NCBI GenBank assembly: GCA_964510955.1
Contig: CAZEDW010000055.1
Coordinates: 1 to 22,236, forward strand
Direction of reading: 5' to 3'
DNA length: 22,236 nucleotides
From: JAFLCM01 sp964510955
GTDB lineage: Bacteria; Planctomycetota; Phycisphaerae; Phycisphaerales; UBA1924
Below the pieces are notes generated by a model that saw only the letters and a program-made list of their open reading frames with translations, had not been told where the DNA came from and ran no database searches. The stretch's first letter is position 1. Each line of letters starts with the position of its first letter. Made by a program: the position numbers and the translations under genes. Positions 7,162-14,883 of the stretch are shown here, piece after piece.

Positions 7162-8049
7162 GTGCGCAAGAAGGGATTCACGCTGGTCGAGCTTCTTGTC
7201 GTGGTGGCGGTCATCGCCCTGCTGATCGCGGTGCTCGTGCCGGCGCTCTCCAGCGCCCGGAAGTCCGCGCGGGCCGTGGTGTGCCAGGTTGCACTGCGGA
7301 CCATCGGGCAGGGGTTCGTGCTCTACAACGGCGACAACCAGGACCTGGTTGTCCCGTCGTACAACATGACCGGCACCGCCGGCGGCGCGAGCGTGCCTCT
7401 CGACGGCTGGGGCCCCATCCTCGACCGCGACGGGTACATGGAGAGCTACCAGGGCACCCAGGACAATCCGTTCTACTGCCCCGACACCGTCGATGTCGCG
7501 GGCGTCGCCACCGGCCAGACGGGCGACAACCCCGACAACCCCAAGGGCTGGCTCGACTGGCCGTTCGCCCGCACAGGCACGGCGAACATCCCGCAGACCA
7601 TCCCTTCGCGCGGCTTCAACAAGATCATCCGTGTGGCCTACTGGATCAACGCCGACAACCCCATCGGCACCGCCACGACGGTCACTCCGGACGTCTTCTA
7701 CACCGCCAGCGTCGGGTACGGGCCGGGCACCAACGGCCTGTCGATCCGGCAATCACGCACCAGCGTGTTCAAGCGCCCCTCGATGCTGGTCACGGTGGCC
7801 GACGGCCTGTACGCCGGGCGCCAGCGCGACAACCAGATCGGCACCACCAACTGCCGTATCGGATACCGGCACCCCGGGCGCAACTCGTCGGCCAACGTGG
7901 CCTTCGCCGATGGTCACGTCGGCGCCCTGGGAGGCAAGGAGTTCCCCCGGGCGCTGGGCGGCACCAACGTAGTCTCAGAGGTGCGAGCGGAGAATCTGAC
8001 CTCCGGGGCGACCGTGTACGCGAACCCCGAGAAGTCGCTGGGGCCGTGA
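7162..8049 (+). CDS. Prepilin-like protein with type IV (GspH/DUF1559-like) N-terminal methylation motif
   Basis: A 295-residue protein starting at GTG 7162, five bases after a strong AAGGAGG (7150-7156); the frame upstream to 6835 is non-coding leader. The N-terminus RKKGFTLVELLVVVAVIALL is a class III signal: prepilin peptidase should cut between Gly and Phe, with the conserved Glu at +5 of the mature protein, leaving a hydrophobic helix used for assembly into pilus-like filaments or anchoring. The mature part is a planctomycete-type globular domain with GYGPGTNGLS, SMLVTVADG and a tail GYRHPGRNSSANVAFADGHV. That tail (H...NVaFaDGHV) is common in the numerous prepilin-like proteins of planctomycetes. 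Substrate or filament role unknown; such genes occur in many scattered copies. It is divergent from sucB. Confidence 0.9.
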   Translation: MRKKGFTLVELLVVVAVIALLIAVLVPALSSARKSARAVVCQVALRTIGQGFVLYNGDNQDLVVPSYNMTGTAGGASVPLDGWGPILDRDGYMESYQGTQDNPFYCPDTVDVAGVATGQTGDNPDNPKGWLDWPFARTGTANIPQTIPSRGFNKIIRVAYWINADNPIGTATTVTPDVFYTASVGYGPGTNGLSIRQSRTSVFKRPSMLVTVADGLYAGRQRDNQIGTTNCRIGYRHPGRNSSANVAFADGHVGALGGKEFPRALGGTNVVSEVRAENLTSGATVYANPEKSLGP

Positions 8050-8076
8050 CGCATCGCCGGACGCGCCGCCCCCTCA

Positions 8077-8082
8077 TACGCT
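8077..8082 (+). promoter_or_regulatory. -10-like TACGCT placed for a leaderless aldo/keto reductase transcript
   Basis: TACGCT ends six bases before the ATG at 8089, the same spacing as before 1889 and 14884. The 39-base gap after the prepilin stop has no Shine-Dalgarno sequence and no other element. Confidence 0.45.
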
Positions 8083-8088
8083 CCGTGC

Positions 8089-9207
8089 ATGTTGCTCTCT
8101 GAATACCTCACCCTCGGCCGCTCCGGCCTCCGCGTCAGCCCCCTGTGCCTCGGCGCCATGACCTTCGGGCACGAGTGGGGCTGGGGCTCGTCGCCCGAGG
8201 ACTCGTGCCAGATCATCGACGCCTACCTCGAGCGCGGCGGCAACTTCATTGACACCGCCAACATCTACACCAAGGGCCACTCCGAGAAGATCCTGGGCGA
8301 CCACCTGTGCCGCCACCCCGCGCGGCGCGACCGCGCCGTCATCGCCACCAAGTTCTGCGGCGGGATGTACCCCAACGACCCCCACGGCGGCGGAGCTTCG
8401 CGCAAGACCATCATGGCCTCACTCGAGCAGTCGCTCCGGCGCCTCCAGACCGACTACATCGACCTCTACTGGATGCACTTCTGGGACCCCTTCACACCCA
8501 TCGACGAGACGATGAGCGCCCTCGACGCCCTCGTGCGCGCCGGCAAGGTCCGCTACATCGGCTTTAGCGACACCCCCGCCTGGAAGTGCTCCCAGGCCCA
8601 GACGATCGCGCAGTTCCGCGGCTGGACCAGCCTTTGCGCCCTGCAGATCGAGTACTCACTGGTGCAGCGCACGGTCGAGGGCGAGCTGGTGCCGATGGCC
8701 CTTGAGATGGGGATGGGCATCACCCCGTGGAGCCCGCTGGCGGGCGGGCTGCTGACGGGCAAGTACCGGCGCGAGGACGCCGAGCGCGCAAAGGCCGAGG
8801 CCGCCAAAGCCCCGCTCGCCGACCGTCGCGGCGTGTGGGTGTATGACAAGCTGACGGACCGCAACGTCGCCATCATCGAGGCATGCGCCGAGGTCGCCCG
8901 CGCCGGCGGCAGAAACGCCACGATTGCGGAGGTGGCCCTGGCCTGGCTGCAGCGCAAGGCCGGCGTCGTCAGCACCATCTTCGGCGCCCGCACCATGGAC
9001 CAGCTCGACGCCAACCTCCGCTCACTCTCGGTCACGCTGAGCGATCAGGAAATGGCCGGGCTCGACGAGGTGTCCAAGCCCGCGCTCAACTTCCCGCACG
9101 ATTTCCTGAACTTCGTCATCAACACCATGCAGAACGGCTCGACCATCAACGGTCGCCGGAGCGAGCGGTGGAACCTGTCGCCGCAGACTGATGCGGAGCG
9201 GTGGTGA
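8089..9207 (+). CDS. Aldo/keto reductase
   Basis: NADPH-dependent reduction of aldehydes or ketones (or the reverse), cytosolic, (beta/alpha)8 barrel. The family landmarks are in order: LGRSGLRVSPLCLGAMTFG at the N-terminus, NFIDTANIYTKGHSE with Asp55 and Tyr60, VIATKF with Lys88, DLYWMHFWD with His130, then YIGFSDTPAW, LQIEYSLVQR, and PWSPLAGGLLTGKYRRED; the nucleotide-binding IFGARTMDQLDANL follows near the C-terminus. The catalytic tetrad Asp/Tyr/Lys/His is complete. At 372 residues it is somewhat longer than the 320-350 of many members, matching the group annotated as Tas/YhdN-like or AKR11-13. The tail SLSVTLSDQEMAGLDEVSK is typical. The exact substrate is not predictable. Confidence 0.93.
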   Translation: MLLSEYLTLGRSGLRVSPLCLGAMTFGHEWGWGSSPEDSCQIIDAYLERGGNFIDTANIYTKGHSEKILGDHLCRHPARRDRAVIATKFCGGMYPNDPHGGGASRKTIMASLEQSLRRLQTDYIDLYWMHFWDPFTPIDETMSALDALVRAGKVRYIGFSDTPAWKCSQAQTIAQFRGWTSLCALQIEYSLVQRTVEGELVPMALEMGMGITPWSPLAGGLLTGKYRREDAERAKAEAAKAPLADRRGVWVYDKLTDRNVAIIEACAEVARAGGRNATIAEVALAWLQRKAGVVSTIFGARTMDQLDANLRSLSVTLSDQEMAGLDEVSKPALNFPHDFLNFVINTMQNGSTINGRRSERWNLSPQTDAERW

Positions 9208-9354
9208 GGTCGGATGGGGTTCTGGCTCTGGCCAGCCCGCGGGTATGCGACTGTAAGTAGCGCACAGACTCTGGCAACTCCGCTTTTGGGCCATTTGCTC
9301 GACATTCACCGATACCTATCTCCGTGCAGCTTCCCGGCTGCGGGACGATCCTCT

Positions 9355-9987
9355 ATGCCCACACTGTTCAACACAGCAATGGCCGTCATCGCCAGCGTTT
9401 GGAGCGTCGCCCGCGCGTCTGGCACGACAATCGAGTACACGATCAGTGGCACCGTGGACCGCATGACTTCGGCCCACGCCGAACCGTGGGACCATGTCGC
9501 GATTGGAGATCGATTCACCGTCGTAGCGAGAATCCCTTTTCCGGGCGACGACATCGGTTCTGACGACCCAACGCTGTCAGTCTACGTCGGAGATTACGGC
9601 GCCGTCCGAATTGGCGATGCCACCACTACCGAGAGCTTCGTCAGACTGGGCTTGGAAAACGATTACGTTCGAGCCGGAGGGAGTATCTACTCGGATGATT
9701 TTGACTTGTTGGTGCCAGCAACGTCGGCTCTTGTCGTCGTGTCAATGAGGAACTGGACCCCGACGCCTTCGGGCGCCCTAATCAGCGATGCCCAGCCATT
9801 GTCGTTGACACCGTCCGACTTTGACGAGCATGTGCTGCGACTGTACTCAAGTAGTGATTACAACGGCGGCGTGTTCGCATCCATCGACACGTTTGACGCT
9901 CGCCTGATCCCGGCCCCCTATGGCATCACGCCCATGATGCTCGGACTGCTGGCATTCACCCGGCGGACACGGCTCGACGTCGCGTAG
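9355..9987 (+). CDS. Secreted protein with PEP-CTERM-like tail
   Basis: A 210-residue protein of unknown function. ATG 9355 begins a signal peptide (MPTLFNTAMAVIASVWSVARA, cut probably after ARA); the upstream frame to 9214 lacks such a signal and is treated as untranslated, and ATG 9379 is an alternative. The middle is beta-rich (TTIEYTISGTVDR, VAIGDRFTVVARIPF, YVGDYGAVRIGD). The C-terminus IPAPYGITPMMLGLLAFTRR ends in a short Pro-containing motif, hydrophobic helix and basic residues, as in PEP-CTERM proteins, where the tail is cut by exosortase and the protein retained at the surface; the Pro motif is divergent. Base composition is less GC-rich than neighbours, with many T/A-ending codons, suggesting transfer or weak selection. 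Confidence 0.7.
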   Translation: MPTLFNTAMAVIASVWSVARASGTTIEYTISGTVDRMTSAHAEPWDHVAIGDRFTVVARIPFPGDDIGSDDPTLSVYVGDYGAVRIGDATTTESFVRLGLENDYVRAGGSIYSDDFDLLVPATSALVVVSMRNWTPTPSGALISDAQPLSLTPSDFDEHVLRLYSSSDYNGGVFASIDTFDARLIPAPYGITPMMLGLLAFTRRTRLDVA

Positions 9988-9995
9988 CATCTCAT

Positions 9996-10583
9996 ATGCT
10001 CGTCGCCGAAGAACTCCGCCGCCATTTCGAATCCGCCCGGCCTTACCCCGCCTATGTGCAAACCGGCACGCCCGACCAACAGGCCGCCTTCGCCCGCGTC
10101 TACGAGCGCTCATCCCTGACCCCGGCGCAGCGATCTCTCCTCGCCGCGTTCACCCGCCGCATGCCCGTGCTGGTCCTCAGCGGCACCTGGTGCGGCGACT
10201 GCTCCCAGCAGGTACCCATCCTCGCCCGCATCGCCGAGGCGAACCCAGCACCCCCCCCGGGGGGGGGCATCGACCTCCGTATCGCCGACCGCGATGAGCA
10301 CCGCAACCTCGCCGACCAGGTGAAGATCTGCGGCGGTCACCGCGTCCCCACTGTCATCTGGATGGCCGAGGACTTCGAGTTCGTCCACCTCCTCGGCGAC
10401 CGCACCCTCTCCCGCTACCGCGCCATGGCGTCGAAGTACCTCGGCCCTGCCTGCCCCGTGCCGGGGGCCGCGCTCGACGCCGGCGAGAGCGCGGCGGTGA
10501 TGCAGGACTGGGTCAACGAGTTCGAGCGCGTCCACCTCGTGCTCCGCCTCAGCCCGCGGCTGCGCGAGAAGCACGGGGACTGA
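9996..10583 (+). CDS. Thioredoxin-fold protein with WCGDC active site
   Basis: A 195-residue cytosolic thioredoxin-like protein. The active site is TWCGDCSQQVP (Cys66, Cys69), preceded by the strand VLVLSG, with the cis-Pro region HRVPTVIWMAED and the later strand FVHLLGD. The WCGDC motif is shared with a family of bacterial thioredoxin-like proteins whose partners are unknown (thioredoxin_9-type). An uncharacterised helical N-terminal extension of about 55 residues and a helical C-terminal extension flank the fold. Start ATG 9996 lies eight bases after the previous stop; TAGCAT, five bases before the ATG, could be a leaderless -10, but no ribosome site is seen. Odd: the segment between helix 2 and the next strand contains APPPGGG, encoded by C8 followed by G9 at 10251-10267, a slippage-prone run. 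Confidence 0.85.
   Translation: MLVAEELRRHFESARPYPAYVQTGTPDQQAAFARVYERSSLTPAQRSLLAAFTRRMPVLVLSGTWCGDCSQQVPILARIAEANPAPPPGGGIDLRIADRDEHRNLADQVKICGGHRVPTVIWMAEDFEFVHLLGDRTLSRYRAMASKYLGPACPVPGAALDAGESAAVMQDWVNEFERVHLVLRLSPRLREKHGD
10251..10267 (+). repeat. C8G9 palindromic homopolymer run inside the thioredoxin-like gene
   Basis: Eight C bases directly followed by nine G bases, encoding Pro-Pro-(Pro)-Gly-Gly-Gly in a loop where homologues usually have a short turn. Single-base slippage in either run would frameshift the last two thirds of the protein after the active site. Confidence 0.9.
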
Positions 10584-10674
10584 ACAGCACCCCGCATCGA
10601 TTGGCCGGCGCGCACAACTCCGCGCACCGCCAACAGGGATGCGCGCAGAACACCCCGAAGCATCTTGCACAACG

Positions 10675-10699
10675 GCGAAGAACAGCCCGGTTACTTCGC
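10675..10699 (-). terminator. Possible hairpin at the 3' end of the minus-strand PEP-CTERM-like gene
   Basis: GCGAAG (10675-10680) can pair with CTTCGC (10694-10699) across a 13-base loop that includes the stop codon of the gene ending at 10691. It lies in the convergent gap with the thioredoxin-like gene. No T-run follows, so its role as a terminator is weakly supported. Confidence 0.25.
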
Positions 10700-11311
10700 G
10701 CGGCGACGGCGGGTGATAGTGGCGAAAGCGCCGATACCCGCGAGCACGCCGGCGCCCGGCGTCGGGGCCGCCACCTGCAGGTCATCGATCGACCACCACT
10801 GGTTGCCGCTCAGCTCGTGGATGGTCACATACGCCGCGCCCTCGGCGGAGACGATGCCCTGGAACGCGAGGTTGCTCGTCAGCGAGGGGGTGTCGATCGA
10901 TTCGATGACCGATCCGTCGGCGCGGTGAAAGGCGAGGGTGGTGCGATCATCGCCGCCCACGTTCCAGTACCCCAGGGCGTAGATCAGCCCACCGCCGGTG
11001 GCCCGGAGCGTGGCGTCACCGTTGCCGGGGAAGAACGGCCCGTTGAGCAGGACGTTTGGTCCGGTGTGAAAATCGCCACCAACGCTGAACGCCGAGCGCA
11101 CGGTCGCGAGACCGCCGTTCTGAAGCGAGTCCAGGTCGAGCCCGACCGAGGGCAGCGCGGTGACGCCCGTGAGCTCAGCAAATCCCTCGAAGTTCTCCTG
11201 CGACCACACGCCGCCAACGGCGGTGCGCCAGTCGTTCTCGTTCGAGAAGCCGGTGGCCAGGGCCGGCTGAGCGCAGAGCGTGACAATGACGGGAACGATC
11301 AACTTCTTCAT
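10691..11311 (-). CDS. Secreted protein with PEP-CTERM-like sorting tail
   Basis: A 206-residue exported protein of unknown function. GGAG five bases before the ATG at 11311 supports the start. The signal peptide is MKKLIVPVIVTLCAQPALA, probably cut after ALA. The mature part is beta-rich and reads like the jelly-roll domains of PEP-CTERM proteins (VGGVWSQENFEGFAELTGV early on; YALGYWNVGGDDRTTLAFH; later WWSIDDLQVA). The C-terminus is a good tripartite sorting signal: APTPGAGVLAGIGAFATI followed by TRRRRAK. In phycisphaeral genomes such P-T-P-G-A tails substitute for the classic PEP motif (family knowledge). Exosortase-dependent anchoring is inferred; the exosortase gene is not in this window. 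It is preceded by a good promoter and an inverted repeat. Confidence 0.82.
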   Translation of the reverse strand: MKKLIVPVIVTLCAQPALATGFSNENDWRTAVGGVWSQENFEGFAELTGVTALPSVGLDLDSLQNGGLATVRSAFSVGGDFHTGPNVLLNGPFFPGNGDATLRATGGGLIYALGYWNVGGDDRTTLAFHRADGSVIESIDTPSLTSNLAFQGIVSAEGAAYVTIHELSGNQWWSIDDLQVAAPTPGAGVLAGIGAFATITRRRRAK

Positions 11312-11338
11312 GGTGACTCCAGTTCCCGCGGGCGTCGC

Positions 11339-11381
11339 GGGGTGTGCACCCCAAGTGTGCCATCGCGGCCCGAGAAGTCAA
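11339..11381 (-). promoter_or_regulatory. Promoter with inverted repeat before the PEP-CTERM-like gene
   Basis: On the minus strand, TTGACT (11381-11376) and CACACT (11359-11354) are 16 bases apart; the -10 keeps A2, A4 and T6. The start would fall near 11347, in the middle of an inverted repeat GGGGTG-TG-CACCCC (11339-11352), which could act as an operator or leader hairpin. The remainder of the gap 11382-11497, up to the helicase stop, shows nothing. Confidence 0.5.
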
Positions 11382-11497
11382 GGCAGCCCTGCATCATTTG
11401 ACGGGCCCGCTGCCCCGGCGCGTCCAATAACCCTTCAATTCCAAGGAGCCTTTTTGCGAGCAGGCGAGGTTGGAGCCGGCCGCATCCGGCCCAACTG

Positions 11498-14400
11498 TCA
11501 GCCCAGCAGCTCGCAGTGCCCCATGCACTTGGACCCCCGCTCGAACCCGCCCCGCAGCATCCCGGCCGCCGCCTCGCCGATCTGACCCCGCACCTTGTCA
11601 AGCCTGAGCGCCGACAGCGCGATCCGCCCGATCTGCCCGGTCGCCAAACACCAGTACTGCGCCTCGCCCTCGGGGGTGTCGCCCGGGTCCATCGACAGCA
11701 GCGCGGGCAGCGCCAGCGCGTAGATGCCCAGTTGCAGGTCGTCGGGCTTGGGCTCTGTGAGCGTCTTCCACGCCTGCCCGGTCTTGTAGTCGATGATCCG
11801 CCACGTCCCGTCGGGCATCGCGTCGAGGCGGTCGATCTTGGCGGTCAGCACGTGGCGATGCCCATCGAGCTCGAAGGGGACCCGCACGCTCGTCTCCAGG
11901 TCCTGGTGGCGCTCGGCCCGGTTGTCCTCGAGCTTCTCGGCGAGCGTCCGCATCTGGGCCCGGAGCTGCGCGAGCGTCTCCGGGTCGGGGCGGCCGCGCG
12001 TGGCTCGACGCTGATGCATCTCGGCGAGCTCGATCAGCCGCCCGACGCCCGGCGGCTCACGCCCGTCGGCCTCCGCCTCGCGGCGCTCGCTGTAATAGTC
12101 CTTCAGCGCCTGGTGGGCCGCGTTGCCGAACGACTGCTCGTCGGACTCCAGCGGGCGGACCCGCAGCACGTGCGAGAGGTAGAAGCACCGCGGGCACCGC
12201 AGATAGGCGCTCACGGTGCTGTAGCTCAGCGACAGCGGCGCCGTCAGCGGCCCGAACAGCCCCGGCGAACGCTCCGCCCGCTCCAGCCGGCGCGAAAGCT
12301 CGCCGAGCCGAGCCGCGAGAGCCGGGTTCGACACTGGCGGCGGCCCGTCCGGACCCCGGCGCAGCAGGGCGATGGCCGCGAGCTCCTCGGCCGCCTCCGA
12401 CAGCGAGTGGTTGATGGCGGCGAGCCGATCCGCCGGCGCACCCGCCTCCGCTTCGTGGAGCAGCGCGAGCGCCCTGCGTCGAACCCCCGCGAGCTCGCGC
12501 CGGATGATCGCCGCCCGCTCGGTCTCGCCGGGGATCGCGCCCTCCTCGCTCACCGACGACGCCGGGCTGACCTCGCCCAGGTCGTACCACGACTGGGCCG
12601 CGGACACTTTGACACCCAGCCGCGGGTCGCCGTCCGTGAGCTCGATGAAGTAATCGGTCACCTTCGTCGCCTTGGCCTTGCTCTTGGCGATGAGCACGAG
12701 CCTGCGCTTGGCCCGTGTACAGGCGACGTAGAAAATCCGGCGCTCCTCGTCGGCGTGCGACTGGCTCGGGCGCCCCGTCAGTTCCGCCGGCAGTTCCACC
12801 CCGCCGCCCGCCCGCTCGCTCAGCGGGTAGCCGTGCTGAGGGCGCACCCGCACCACGAAAACGGTGTCGAACTCCAGCCCCTTGGCCTTGTGCGCCGTCA
12901 GCACGCGCACCGCGTCAACGCCGGAATCGGCCTCGTCCTCGGGTGTCTCGCCCAGCTGGTCAAAGCCGGGCGCCTTGAACTGCCGCTCCGAAGCGTCCAG
13001 GTCGTCGTAGTAACGCAGGAACGCCGCCCCGTCGCCCGGCGGGTCCAGAAACTCCTGCCGCGACCGCACGAAGCCGATCACCTGCGCCAATCGCTCCACC
13101 CGCTTGGCCCGTTCGCGCCCGTCGAGCAGGTCGGTTCCGAACCCGTCCCCCGCGGCCAGCCGCGCCGAGCGGATGATCCGCTCGACCAGGCGCTGCGCGT
13201 TCTCGGTGGCGGCGGCGGCGCGGAACTCTCTGAGCAACCGCAGAACCTCCGCCACCGGCGCCTTGGCCGGCTCGCTGGCGACGATCCACTCCAGGAACCC
13301 CGGCGGCTCGGTGCCGCCGGCGCCGCCGGTGCGCCCCACCTCCGTCTCGTACCGATCGCGCCACGCGAACACCCGCGCCGGGTCCTGGGCCCCCACCGGG
13401 CGCACCAGCACCCGCACCAGGTCGGCCGTCGCCCCCGCCCCCGCCCCACCCCCGGACGCCGACGCCGCGGCGGTCGGGCACGCCAGGCGCAGCCAGCACA
13501 AGAGGTCCTGTACCGCGTCATCGTCGGCGGGCGTCACCGCGATGCGCAGATCGACCGGGATCCCCTGCACCCGCAGCTCCTCGCCCACCGTGTCACGGAA
13601 CGGATTGGTCCGCGCGATGACCGCGTAGTCGCTCCAGCGCTTCGACGGGTTGCTCTGACGATCCGCGAAGATCATCGCCGCGACCGCCGCGCCGGTCTCC
13701 TTGTCATCCGGCACGATCACACCGTTCAGCTCGCCCGGGCCGAGCTCGGGCGGCGCCGCGGCGTGCAGCTTCTTGTCCGGCGCGAACCGCTCCGCCGGCG
13801 CGATGACCGCATTCGCCACCGCCACGATCCCCGGAAGGCTCCGGTAGTTCTCCGTCAGGCGGATAACCTCGTGCTCCTTCCAGACCTCCGCGAAGCGGTC
13901 GAACGCCCGCGGGTCGGCGCCCCGGAACGCGTAGATCGCCTGGTCGTCGTCACCCACCACGCACAGGTCGGGCTGCCGGCCCGTCTCAGACTCGCCCCCT
14001 CCGGGGGGAGGAGGCGCGATCCGGCGCAGGAGCTCGATCTGGGCCCCGTTGACATCCTGGAACTCGTCCACCAGCACGTGCCTGGTTTCCGAGCGCACGA
14101 TCGACGCGGTCACCGGCTTCTCGCTGAACAGCCGCAGCGGCAGCGCCAGGAAATCGTCAAACGTCAGGTCCCCGTCCCGCAGCGCGGCCTCGTCGCGCAG
14201 GGCGAAGAGGCGTGCGTGGTCCACAAAAACCTCCGCCTCAATCTGCTCGGCGACCAACTCATCCTTCGTGGGCGCCTCCCCCTCGGCATTGACAAAGTCC
14301 CCCGCCCGGGCCCGATCCAGCCGCCGCTGGGCGAACCGCAGCACCGCCTCGGGCGTGAGCCCGGCGTTGCGGAACGCCCCGATGTGCGCCCGCGCCTCGC

Positions 14401-14836
14401 CGATGATCCGGTCACGACCCTGCGCCACCAGCATCGGGTAGAGGTTGTGACGCCGGATCAGCTCGCGGCACAGCCGGTTCTGCTGCGCCGAGTCCATGAT
14501 CGTGAGCTGCTGCGGAAGCCCGATCCAGTCGCCGAACCGGCGCAGGAGCTCGGCGCCCAGGGCATGGAACGTCGAAACCCGCACCCGCTGAGCCTCGGCG
14601 CCGACGCTCAGCTCCAGCCGCTCGCGCATCTCGTTGGCCGCTTTGACGCTGAACGTCACCGCCAGCACCGATTCCGGCTCCGCCCCGTCGCGCAGGATGC
14701 GCGCGATCCGCGACACGATCACCCGCGTCTTGCCCGTGCCCGGTCCCGCCAGCACGATGAGCGGCCCGGCGTCGTGCATCGCGGCCCGACGCTGCGCCTC
14801 GTTCGGCCTGTCAGAACTGGCCCGGTCCTCCGGCAT
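11498..14836 (-). CDS. UvrD/Rep-type DNA helicase with C-terminal PD-(D/E)XK (RecB/AddB-like) nuclease domain
   Basis: A 1112-residue ATP-dependent superfamily 1A helicase fused to a nuclease, probably for double-strand break or stalled-fork processing. Motif I is LAGPGTGKTRVI (Lys36), motif II VDEFQDVNGAQIELL (Asp257-Glu258), motif III GDDDQAIYAFRGADPRAF, motif V VLTAHKAKGLEFDTVFVV, motif VI RRIFYVACTRAKRRLVL. The C-terminal third is RecB-family: SLSYSTVSAYLRCPRCFYL at its start, FGNAAHQALKDYY, then the catalytic segment LTAKIDRLDAMPDGTWRIID followed by YKTGQ (Asp1016, Lys1018). The Cys pair in RCPRC and Cys residues in the final KCMGHCELLG could form an AddB-like iron-sulfur site, though spacing is unusual. 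Start: GTG 14839 or ATG 14836; ATG is chosen because TACAAT ends six bases before it. A Pro/Gly loop insert (APPPPGGGESETG) is encoded by a GC palindrome at 13993-14016. Confidence 0.92.
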   Translation of the reverse strand: MPEDRASSDRPNEAQRRAAMHDAGPLIVLAGPGTGKTRVIVSRIARILRDGAEPESVLAVTFSVKAANEMRERLELSVGAEAQRVRVSTFHALGAELLRRFGDWIGLPQQLTIMDSAQQNRLCRELIRRHNLYPMLVAQGRDRIIGEARAHIGAFRNAGLTPEAVLRFAQRRLDRARAGDFVNAEGEAPTKDELVAEQIEAEVFVDHARLFALRDEAALRDGDLTFDDFLALPLRLFSEKPVTASIVRSETRHVLVDEFQDVNGAQIELLRRIAPPPPGGGESETGRQPDLCVVGDDDQAIYAFRGADPRAFDRFAEVWKEHEVIRLTENYRSLPGIVAVANAVIAPAERFAPDKKLHAAAPPELGPGELNGVIVPDDKETGAAVAAMIFADRQSNPSKRWSDYAVIARTNPFRDTVGEELRVQGIPVDLRIAVTPADDDAVQDLLCWLRLACPTAAASASGGGAGAGATADLVRVLVRPVGAQDPARVFAWRDRYETEVGRTGGAGGTEPPGFLEWIVASEPAKAPVAEVLRLLREFRAAAATENAQRLVERIIRSARLAAGDGFGTDLLDGRERAKRVERLAQVIGFVRSRQEFLDPPGDGAAFLRYYDDLDASERQFKAPGFDQLGETPEDEADSGVDAVRVLTAHKAKGLEFDTVFVVRVRPQHGYPLSERAGGGVELPAELTGRPSQSHADEERRIFYVACTRAKRRLVLIAKSKAKATKVTDYFIELTDGDPRLGVKVSAAQSWYDLGEVSPASSVSEEGAIPGETERAAIIRRELAGVRRRALALLHEAEAGAPADRLAAINHSLSEAAEELAAIALLRRGPDGPPPVSNPALAARLGELSRRLERAERSPGLFGPLTAPLSLSYSTVSAYLRCPRCFYLSHVLRVRPLESDEQSFGNAAHQALKDYYSERREAEADGREPPGVGRLIELAEMHQRRATRGRPDPETLAQLRAQMRTLAEKLEDNRAERHQDLETSVRVPFELDGHRHVLTAKIDRLDAMPDGTWRIIDYKTGQAWKTLTEPKPDDLQLGIYALALPALLSMDPGDTPEGEAQYWCLATGQIGRIALSALRLDKVRGQIGEAAAGMLRGGFERGSKCMGHCELLG
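13993..14016. repeat. GC-rich imperfect palindrome inside the helicase gene
   Basis: A run of C bases interrupted by CT, then GGGGGG-AGGAGG, encodes PPPPGGG (sense on minus) between helicase motifs Ia/II and III. It sits where related helicases usually have a short turn before the VVGDDDQ strand, and it resembles the C8G9 run in the thioredoxin-like gene. Confidence 0.6.
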
Positions 14837-14842
14837 CACCCC

Positions 14843-14877
14843 ATTGTAACTGGCGCCCGATCCCCGCCCGCTACGCT
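14843..14877. promoter_or_regulatory. Divergent leaderless promoter pair between the helicase and lipoprotein genes
   Basis: Only 47 bases separate the two starts. On the minus strand TACAAT (14848-14843) ends six bases before ATG 14836; on the plus strand TACGCT (14872-14877) ends six bases before GTG 14884. Neither gene has a Shine-Dalgarno sequence and neither -10 has a recognisable -35. The two promoters would share and compete for the same 35 bases of DNA. Confidence 0.55.
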
Positions 14878-14883
14878 GTGGGG

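Noticed and set aside
6906..7304. N-terminal extension of sucB by 133 residues
   Set aside because: Lipoyl domain family starts at MPTNVTIPSLGES; the extension is pyrimidine-rich leader and overlaps the divergent prepilin gene.
10584..10690. Two GCGCGC motifs as a terminator stem in the convergent gap
   Set aside because: The motif is self-complementary and common at this GC content; the loop would be about 40 bases and no T-run follows.
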